Shown piece after piece: positions 33,926 through 40,429 of a DNA stretch of 40,429 nt (the stretch's first letter is position 1; each line of letters opens with the position of its first letter). Position numbers and translations under genes: made by a program. The notes below the pieces were generated by a model. That model saw nothing but the letters and a program-made list of their open reading frames with translations. It ran no database searches and was not told the DNA's origin. The DNA is from Thermoplasmatales archaeon (lineage in GTDB: Archaea > Thermoplasmatota > E2 > DHVEG-1). Where the stretch lies: assembly GCA_020343515.1 (NCBI GenBank), contig CP070798.1:189729-230157 (forward strand), given 5' to 3'.

Positions 33926-34507
33926 CGAGTTACCTCCTTATATAAGAGTTCGATTGAGTTTTTGACAAGTATTATGGATTATGCTCTTTTTAAAACCATT
34001 GATAAAAATAGTAGGTGATTTTAGGTTTTTCCCACATACATGGAATGAAAGAACCAACACCAACAGGAGTCAGGAACTCTTTTGATTAAATGATACATCC
34101 AACACCCCACATCCCACCAAATAAGACTTATCTAATTAGAATGATAATTAAATTCTCCACCTATACGATAAATAAAGAGAACGGATACAGACAACTAAGA
34201 ATGATTTACCATATATCCAACTTGTGAAGATGAGGCGAAGATTACTAGATATATTATATTTCGGGAGGAGGAAACGTGAAAAAGAATTACCTCCAAAAGT
34301 AATCTCTCGCCCCATATTAACTACTGTCACTCTTTCCTTTTATACTTTTCGTTCAATTCTCTTTCTTTTTCTTATTTCTTTTTCTTTAAGCTAGATTCTT
34401 CCTTTGGTACAACCTTTCTTTCTCATCTATATGACCACACAGTTGAGAGTAGCATTTATATACCACAGTATCTATAGATATATGTAATAACTGGGGGAGG
34501 ATTCTAG
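33926..34507 (+). other. Intergenic region with one doubtful small ORF and the surface-protein promoter
   Basis: Apart from the ribosome site of the minus-strand gene at its left edge and the frame 34230-34394 listed separately, nothing convincing is seen. Near its right end a TATA-like stretch (ATTTATATACC, 34454-34464) and GGGGGAGGA (34493-34501) serve the beta-helix protein gene at 34508. Confidence 0.4.
34230..34394 (+). CDS. Doubtful 54-residue membrane ORF
   Basis: ATG at 34230 without a good ribosome site, TAG at 34392. A basic start (MRRRLLDILYFGRRKREKE) is followed by a hydrophobic C-terminal half (FRSILFLFLISFSLS). Its basic-then-hydrophobic layout is protein-like, but AT-rich DNA can produce this by chance. 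No family recognised. Confidence 0.2.
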   Translation: MRRRLLDILYFGRRKREKELPPKVISRPILTTVTLSFYTFRSILFLFLISFSLS

Positions 34508-36481
34508 ATGAAATACATCATCCCAACAATGGTTGTCCTGTTGCTGTTGTCTTCTAGTTTTGTGGGTGTATCATATACTATAGAAAAAACAACCCTATCC
34601 TTTGATGGCGACACCCTGTATGTCGGTGGCTCTGGCCCGAATAACTATAGTAGTATTCAAGCAGCAATTAATGATGCAAACCCAGGTGATACTGTTTTTG
34701 TCTATGATGATAGTTCACCATATTATGAAAGTATTGAAATAGATAAAACAATCAATCTTATTGGTGAAAATAGAGATAAAACTGAAATTATATCGGGTGG
34801 AGATATTATAACTTTATCAGCTGATTTCATAAATATTAGTGGTTTTTCTATTTTGAATTTTTGGGGTACTTCATTATATATTTGTTCTTCTTATAATAGT
34901 ATTAGTTATAACAACTTTTCAGGATTTGATTATTACGAACCTAGGGATCATACAGGTATAGAGATTTCAAACTACAATAACTACAATCTCATATCAAATA
35001 ATAATTTCTGTAATCTGAATGTAACAAGTATTGATATATCCCCCAACTGCATTAATACTACTATTATCAATAACACATTCTTTGACAATCAAGATGATAT
35101 AATAATAAGAAGCTTTTGTCATAATACAACAATTATTGGAAATAAAGTTTTAGGTAATGATGGTTATTCTTCTATTTATATAATTGAGTCTAATAATAGT
35201 ATCATTAAAAATAACTATGTTACTCCTCCTGATGGGTGGACAGGTATTAGGCTTTACTGTTCTCATAATAACATAGTTGATAACAATACCATTATTGGAA
35301 TCAAAGGTAGTTGTGGTATTCATCTCTGGAACTCAAATCATAATAATATATATGACAATTACATGTATAATTGTGGTTTAATTGTTATTAATTCATTTCA
35401 AAATTCTGTGGTTAATAATACAGTTAATAATAAATCCCTTGTGTATCTAGAAGGTTATTCTGATTTAATTATAACAAATGATTCTGGACAAATTGTACTA
35501 GTAAATTGTGAAAATATAACAGTTCAAATGCAGAATTTATCATGTACATCTTGGGGTATTACGTTGTTAGAGACAACAAATTGTTCTATTTCTGATTGCA
35601 TCTTTTCGCATATTGGTCGAGGAATATCCATAGATCATTCTAATAATAATATAATAATGAATAATTTCTTTAAAAATAAAAGTCTCATTTCATTTGATAG
35701 TTCCTATAATAATACAATGAAAAACAATATTTTACAAAATAATTATGTTGGAATATTATGCTATAGATCTGGTTACAACACAATAATCAACAATAAAATT
35801 TCAAATAATATTCGTGGCATTTATTTAGATGACGGATGCACCAGAAACGAAATCATCTTTAACGCCATTTCTAACCAAAAAGATTATGGGATAAAAATTA
35901 CATCTGATTGTTATAATAATATTATTTACCATAATGAATTCTTATACAATGAATATAATGCTATGGATGCAGGTTCAAACACATGGGATGATGGTTATCC
36001 CTCAGGTGGAAACTTTTGGGATGATTATAATGGAGCAGATAATGACGGGGATGGAATTGGAGACACACCATATTTTATTCCTGGTGGTAATAAGGATAGG
36101 TTTCCACTAGGTAATTTTCGGCCAGATACCCCATTAATTAATGGGACTACTAATGGTAAATCAGGAGAAGTATATAATTATTCCATTGTTTCAACAGACC
36201 CAGAAGGTGATGATTTATATTATCTGATTGACTGGGGAGATGGCAATGTGGAGGAATGGATCGGCCCATATAATTCTAGTGAAACCATCGAGGTAAATCA
36301 TACTTGGGATGAAATAGGAGATTATATCATCAGAGTGAAAGCTCAGGATATTTATGGTGGAGAGAGCGATTGGGGAACACTTGAGGTCACAATGCCCTAT
36401 AACTATCATTCCAACTGGTGGTTCATGCGTTGGTTGGATAGATTTCCATTGATTCAGTGGTTGTTGGATATTATTAGATAG
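34508..36481 (+). CDS. Secreted NosD-like beta-helix protein with PKD domain
   Basis: 657 residues. Signal peptide (TMVVLLLLSSSFVGVS), then DTLYVGGSGPNNYSSIQAAI, the usual opening of archaeal NosD-like/CASH surface proteins, and about 400 residues of right-handed beta-helix repeats full of Asn (NNNFCNLN, INNTFFDN, NNKISNN). A Ca-binding-like DGDGIGDTPYF segment follows, then a PKD/Ig domain (YLIDWGDGNVEEW, HTWDEIGDYIIRVKAQD) and a short hydrophobic C-terminus (FPLIQWLLDII). Probably a cell-surface or secreted carbohydrate-binding or structural protein. Strong ribosome site GGGAGGA. Asn/Ser-rich repeats make the codon use visibly different from neighbours. Confidence 0.85.
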   Translation: MKYIIPTMVVLLLLSSSFVGVSYTIEKTTLSFDGDTLYVGGSGPNNYSSIQAAINDANPGDTVFVYDDSSPYYESIEIDKTINLIGENRDKTEIISGGDIITLSADFINISGFSILNFWGTSLYICSSYNSISYNNFSGFDYYEPRDHTGIEISNYNNYNLISNNNFCNLNVTSIDISPNCINTTIINNTFFDNQDDIIIRSFCHNTTIIGNKVLGNDGYSSIYIIESNNSIIKNNYVTPPDGWTGIRLYCSHNNIVDNNTIIGIKGSCGIHLWNSNHNNIYDNYMYNCGLIVINSFQNSVVNNTVNNKSLVYLEGYSDLIITNDSGQIVLVNCENITVQMQNLSCTSWGITLLETTNCSISDCIFSHIGRGISIDHSNNNIIMNNFFKNKSLISFDSSYNNTMKNNILQNNYVGILCYRSGYNTIINNKISNNIRGIYLDDGCTRNEIIFNAISNQKDYGIKITSDCYNNIIYHNEFLYNEYNAMDAGSNTWDDGYPSGGNFWDDYNGADNDGDGIGDTPYFIPGGNKDRFPLGNFRPDTPLINGTTNGKSGEVYNYSIVSTDPEGDDLYYLIDWGDGNVEEWIGPYNSSETIEVNHTWDEIGDYIIRVKAQDIYGGESDWGTLEVTMPYNYHSNWWFMRWLDRFPLIQWLLDIIR

Positions 36482-36590
36482 TCAGTAATTATCTGAAAAA
36501 ATCAGTTTGGAATTATTCATCCACTGGAACAAAAGTCTGACCTTCTTTTTTTCATCAAAGAGAGAATTAAAACCAATCAAATATCACATT

Positions 36591-38090
36591 TTACATTAAA
36601 TATGTAATCACATCAATACTATCTGTCGCTATTCTCCCCTGGGTATCATAAGCTTTTACTTCAATGGTATGTTTTTTCCGAAGGAAATTAATAAATCGGC
36701 CAATTTTATTAACGCTCCATTCATATGGCTCTTCTGTAATATTATATTTTAGTTCCCCATCTATATAAAATTCCAGTTTTTCAAGACCAGCTTCGGCTTG
36801 TACCGATGCTTTGATTTTAACTCTTCCAAGAATAATAGTATTTTTTATTAAATATTGCTTACGTTCTCTACCAAAGAGGTATCGATAACCTTTTCTGGGG
36901 GCTGTGATTCCAACTGTAGGAGGAAGTGTGCCCTCCTCAACTCGAGTAGCATCTACACCATCTGTGTAATATGCATCAAATGGATGTTTATTTTTCCCTG
37001 GAGGTGGATCTGAAAATTTTTCTGTTGAATCTGAGCTGAAGATGGCAGCGATGATCCACAAATTCACCGGATCTACATCTGAATAAGGAGTTTTGCTGGC
37101 ATCCCAAATTTTTGAAATTGTCTTTTTCTCATTTGATTGTATCGTTGCATCCTCATTAATAGCATAATCTATAAAGGCAAATTCAAAAGGTTCTCCAGAG
37201 ACAACTGATATCCATCTGCTTTGTTCCTCAGTTATATAAACCCTTAGTCGTCCGGTATATGATTCTGATTCTTTGTTTTCTATATTTACTGTAGTTGTCA
37301 GCTCTGTTCTGCTCTCGTTCCATTCTGCATTTACCTTTATATGGATTTCAGGGGCATCACGAGCTGCTGCATTTAAAAGCTTTTGTTCAAAAGTAGGTTT
37401 AAAGTCCTTTGTACCCATGATAACCTCATATCCTCCATCGATGAAAACTGTTGGATCTCCCAATCTATTGTAATCTTTGGTAACTCGATTTTCGGCTTTG
37501 CTATTTTCATCCCACACCAAACTAACGTAATAAAAATCTGGATTGTCTGGGTCATATAATTCATGAAGAACATCTGCAACAATTGGACAATTTTTACATG
37601 TTGTAGATGTACTTTCTTCTACAAACACCTTACGAGTATACCCATCCCCGTTATCATCATCTAATACAGTTATGGTATAATAGGTGCTACCATCAGTGGA
37701 AGGATCACCAACAGGGCCATTACCGGCAGCATCATTTACCGTTACATAGTAATGCAAGGTTTCGTTAGTATTCAAATTAATTTTGAAGCTTCCACTTAAA
37801 ATAGATTTATTTGTCCACTCAGTAGCACTTATGGTCTTGTAATACAGTCTTGCGATAGTAACTCCAATATTATCTGAAAAGGTTACAGAAATTGTGATTG
37901 ATCCGCCTTTTTTACCCGTTGCATCGCCAGTAATTAAGTCAATTTTAGGAGGTTCAGTGTCATCTTCTCCACCATTGTTTCCATTGTTATTATCTTTTTT
38001 TTCTTCATTAGTGAAAAAAATGACATACACTGATGATAGTAGCAGAATTGCTACAACTATTACCACAGCAATCTTCAATAATAGTTTCAT
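36591..38090 (-). CDS. Extracellular Omp28-like thioredoxin-fold protein with Ig-like modules
   Basis: 499 residues. An N-terminal signal anchor (LLLKIAVVIVVAILLLSS), Asn/Gly/Asp linker, a fibronectin/Ig-like domain (50-145), then FVEESTSTTCKNCPIVADVL with a redox-type CxxC (Cys165, Cys168) and LGDPTVFIDGG, matching Omp28-like thioredoxin-fold proteins; then a beta domain. The C-terminal Ig module (LEKLEFYIDGELKYN, EPYEWSVNKIGR) is the same type as in the DUF362 protein at 4672. Predicted anchored outside the cell. It may be a target or partner of the extracellular thiol relay at 25879-29170. A TATA-like stretch upstream suggests a leaderless start. Confidence 0.75.
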   Translation of the reverse strand: MKLLLKIAVVIVVAILLLSSVYVIFFTNEEKKDNNNGNNGGEDDTEPPKIDLITGDATGKKGGSITISVTFSDNIGVTIARLYYKTISATEWTNKSILSGSFKINLNTNETLHYYVTVNDAAGNGPVGDPSTDGSTYYTITVLDDDNGDGYTRKVFVEESTSTTCKNCPIVADVLHELYDPDNPDFYYVSLVWDENSKAENRVTKDYNRLGDPTVFIDGGYEVIMGTKDFKPTFEQKLLNAAARDAPEIHIKVNAEWNESRTELTTTVNIENKESESYTGRLRVYITEEQSRWISVVSGEPFEFAFIDYAINEDATIQSNEKKTISKIWDASKTPYSDVDPVNLWIIAAIFSSDSTEKFSDPPPGKNKHPFDAYYTDGVDATRVEEGTLPPTVGITAPRKGYRYLFGRERKQYLIKNTIILGRVKIKASVQAEAGLEKLEFYIDGELKYNITEEPYEWSVNKIGRFINFLRKKHTIEVKAYDTQGRIATDSIDVITYLM

Positions 38091-38264
38091 TTATGTATTT
38101 ATATAGCGTTATAGTATATTTAAATTTAATGATTTGTTATTTTAGAACGATTTTTAAAAAAATACCTATAGAAAAACGTTAATCTACTACTTCTTTATAT
38201 GGAATCTAGCGATAATTGTTTATATCTTATACCCATACTTATAGATAACTACTGAAGAAGTCCT

Positions 38265-39551
38265 ATGAAAATACTGTTGACAATGCCGCACCCTTATTCT
38301 AAGAAAAATCTATTTTCTAAATTCACATATCCTTGTTTAACTCTTCAGCAACTCGCTGGCATTACCCCACGAAAGCATACTGTTGAAATTATAGATGAAC
38401 GTTTTGAGAAAATTAACTTCGATAAACATTATGATCTTGTAGGCATCTCCTGCCTCACATATAATTCTTTAAGGGGGTATGAGATCGCTGATGCTTTTAA
38501 AAAACGAGATGTTAAGGTTGTTTTTGGCGGTTATCATGCATCGTTATTGCCTGAAGAAGCAAAAAAACATGCAGACAGTGTTGTTATTGGCGAAGCAGAA
38601 TTGACTTGGCCTCAACTTCTAAAAGACCTTGGAGAAGGAAAACTAAAACCATTTTATAGGGCAGATAAAGTCGTAGAACCTGAAAATATTCCACCAGCAA
38701 GACATGACATCGGAGTATATACCCTTTTTTCAGAGGCCATTCAAGCCTCTAGAGGATGCCCGACGGGTTGTGAATTTTGCGCTATGCAAAAAATCGAGGG
38801 ACCAAGATTCCGAGGAAGGCCAGTAAACAATATTATAGATGAGATGAAATCCATAAAAACAAAAACAATATTTTTTGCTGATGCATCTCTTACTATAAAT
38901 CCAAGATTTACAAAATCACTTTTTAAAGAGATGAAAGCACTTAATAAAAAATTCGAATGCTTTGGAAATATAAATGTTCTAAGTCGTGATGATGAATTTT
39001 TGAAATTAGCAGTGGATGCAGGAGTCAATAAATGGTATGTTGGCATTGAATCAATTTCTCAAGAAAACATAAATGCTGCAGGTAAGGGAACAAATAAAGT
39101 AGAGGAATATGGAATGGCTATCCGAAGAATAAAAGACTATGGTATGAAGGTCACAGGGTTTTTTATGTTCGGATTTGATAATGATGCCCCAGATATCTTT
39201 AACAGAACACTTAAAGCAATTTATGAATGGGAACTAGATGAGGTCTCCTTCAGTATTGTCACACCATATCCAGGTACACGTTTGTTTCAACGACTTGAAA
39301 AAGAGAGGAGGATTATCTCTTGTGATTGGTCACGATATGCAGAGGGAAATGTAAATTTCAAACCCAAAAAGATGACAGAAGAAGAACTCTCAAATGGGAT
39401 TAGAAATATAGCAATGGAATTCTTTTCATTAAAAAGCATCTTAAAACGAAGTTTCAATAAGAGTGATCTCAACCCATTTAAATCATTAATAATATTTACA
39501 GGCAATATGGGCTTACGAGCATTTTATAAGAATGAGAAATTTAATATGTAG
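38265..39551 (+). CDS. Cobalamin-binding-type radical SAM protein, paralogue of the 31142 gene
   Basis: 428 residues. Same architecture as the protein at 31142: B12-type Rossmann domain (LVGISCLTYNSLRGYEIAD, VVFGGYHASLLPEEAKKHAD), radical SAM motif ASRGCPTGCEFC near residue 165, and VTPYPGTRLFQRL. Both share the phrases FDNDxxxxFxxTLKAI and SLFKEMKxLxKKF. A recent-looking duplication, with about half of the residues identical by eye. Substrate unknown; methyl transfer or carbon coupling on a lipid or cofactor is the likely class of reaction. Start ATG with GAAGAAG upstream. Alone between the minus-strand genes at both sides. Confidence 0.85.
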   Translation: MKILLTMPHPYSKKNLFSKFTYPCLTLQQLAGITPRKHTVEIIDERFEKINFDKHYDLVGISCLTYNSLRGYEIADAFKKRDVKVVFGGYHASLLPEEAKKHADSVVIGEAELTWPQLLKDLGEGKLKPFYRADKVVEPENIPPARHDIGVYTLFSEAIQASRGCPTGCEFCAMQKIEGPRFRGRPVNNIIDEMKSIKTKTIFFADASLTINPRFTKSLFKEMKALNKKFECFGNINVLSRDDEFLKLAVDAGVNKWYVGIESISQENINAAGKGTNKVEEYGMAIRRIKDYGMKVTGFFMFGFDNDAPDIFNRTLKAIYEWELDEVSFSIVTPYPGTRLFQRLEKERRIISCDWSRYAEGNVNFKPKKMTEEELSNGIRNIAMEFFSLKSILKRSFNKSDLNPFKSLIIFTGNMGLRAFYKNEKFNM

Positions 39552-39680
39552 ACAATGAAAACATCTAATAGCTCTCTATCATGGCCAGACTTTTCAACAC
39601 TCAGCTGCTGATACAATCTATCAATGGACTTTTAATTATTTCAGCTCAATAGGGGTTTACTATTCTTGAAATATTCTATA

Positions 39681-40429
39681 TTAAATATTTGAATCCATTT
39701 TGTCGAATAACAAACCATAAACTTTAGATTTATACATAACGTTATAACCTGCTTTTTTTAAGAATTTTTTTGCATAATTCATCCTTTTATTGATCTCATC
39801 CTCAGGGATTTTTGGTTCAATAGATTCAGCTTCAGCACCAGTTTTACGAGAAAATGGGTTAATCTGACCAGCATTAAAATTACATTTTTTAATGAAAAAT
39901 AAAGTTTTTTTAAAATCTTCATCTGTTTCAGAAGGAAATCCAACTATAATATGAGTATGTAATGATAGTTTAGGAAATGCCGTTTTTAGTCTTAAAAGAG
40001 CTTCTTTTATTTTTTTCGTATCATGATAACGGTTCATAAGTTTGAGAATACGGCTACTACCAGATTGAATAGGAACACCTAGACGCGTAATTTTCTGTCT
40101 TTTGAAAATTTCTTCTAAATCGTCGATGTATCGGATTAGCCACCGTGGGCTAAGATTTGCAATCGATATTTTATAATCGGCATGATTATTTGTCAATTTA
40201 TCTAACATCTCTGAAAAGCTACTTCTAATGTCTATCCCATATGCACCAATATCATCTGCGTTGAGTACAAAATGATTATAACCATTATTTAGCCCCCTTC
40301 CAAATTCTTCAACAACTTGCTCAAGGGATTTACTTTTATGAAAGCCAATAGCTTTTTTTATACCGCAATAAGAACAGTTGCTATTACAGCCCCATGAAAT
40401 CCTAATACGGTACATTGCATCATCTAACA
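39681..40429 (-). CDS. Methylthiotransferase-like radical SAM protein, 5' end beyond the window
   Basis: About 248 visible residues; the frame stays open to the window end, and the first internal ATG (40415) lies just before the cluster motif, so the N-terminus is missing. WGCNSNCSYCGIKKAIG is the CxxxCxxC cluster region; GVPIQSGSSRILKLMNRYH and THIIVGFPSETDEDFKKTL are the standard MiaB/RimO/MTTase phrases. The C-terminus ends soon after the barrel with no TRAM RNA-binding domain, so it may not be a tRNA enzyme of the standard kind; a lone MTTase-like protein of unknown substrate is likely. Confidence 0.8.
   Translation of the reverse strand, partial: LDDAMYRIRISWGCNSNCSYCGIKKAIGFHKSKSLEQVVEEFGRGLNNGYNHFVLNADDIGAYGIDIRSSFSEMLDKLTNNHADYKISIANLSPRWLIRYIDDLEEIFKRQKITRLGVPIQSGSSRILKLMNRYHDTKKIKEALLRLKTAFPKLSLHTHIIVGFPSETDEDFKKTLFFIKKCNFNAGQINPFSRKTGAEAESIEPKIPEDEINKRMNYAKKFLKKAGYNVMYKSKVYGLLFDKMDSNI

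Noticed and set aside
31142-39551. Identification of the B12-type radical SAM genes as GDGT ring synthases (GrsA/GrsB)
   Set aside because: They are about 430-490 residues, shorter than those enzymes as I recall, and no specific motif was recognised; kept as family level only.

Overview
The window looks like chromosomal DNA of an AT-rich euryarchaeote, most likely a Thermoplasmatota lineage of the sediment type (Marine Benthic Group D and relatives); the phylum is an inference. Archaeal markers are an sn-glycerol-1-phosphate dehydrogenase, a geranylgeranyl-reductase-family flavoprotein, a DUF63 membrane protein, UPF0179, a DUF6015-like protein, a PAS-DUF835-winged-helix regulator, a NosD-like beta-helix surface protein, a short split-type lipoate ligase, a PGFE-type C-terminal sorting tail, and promoters with a TATA box about 20-30 nt before leaderless starts. 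No rRNA, tRNA, CRISPR array or intact transposon was seen.

Layout. 1-925: two small membrane proteins, one cut by the window edge. 926-4500: a sparse accessory stretch with repeats and G-tract hairpins, a YunG-like/uracil-DNA-glycosylase-like overlapping pair, a 52-residue zinc ribbon, gene remnants and a GNAT acetyltransferase. 4672-7829: DUF362 membrane protein and geranylgeranyl-reductase-like enzyme. 8207-12100: Lrp/AsnC regulator, a structured intergenic element, gamma carbonic anhydrase, double winged-helix protein, and a large Ig-repeat surface protein. 12191-15892: a tight operon of lipoate-protein ligase, PhzF-like protein, homocitrate/isopropylmalate-synthase-like enzyme and a biotin-synthase-like radical SAM protein, suggestive of a lipoyl or related acyl-cofactor route. 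15869-20551: DUF63, egsA-UPF0179, a lipoprotein, and a bacterial-type metK. 20678-23722: a PAS/DUF835 regulator and a second Lrp-like gene, both with damaged or non-standard 5' ends. 23765-25743: DUF6015-like and SAMHD1-like HD protein. 25879-29170: glutaredoxin-like protein, thioredoxin, thioredoxin-fold lipoprotein, Cys-containing sorted surface protein, NapH-like membrane 4Fe-4S protein and a membrane-anchored double-CxxC protein, which together look like a trans-membrane thiol/electron relay. 29220-29547: two small Cys proteins. 29649-40429: PaaK-like adenylating enzyme, three cobalamin-binding-type radical SAM proteins, a NosD/PKD surface protein, an extracellular CxxC protein, and a partial methylthiotransferase-like radical SAM protein.

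The main points for a second look are: (i) several genes whose natural start, judged by a Shine-Dalgarno site and by paralogue or family N-termini, is ATA, ATT or TTA; (ii) the redox relay cluster; (iii) the lipoate ligase/homocitrate-synthase-like/radical SAM operon; (iv) five radical SAM genes in one window; (v) structured intergenic elements and small Cys-rich ORFs that ordinary length cut-offs would miss.
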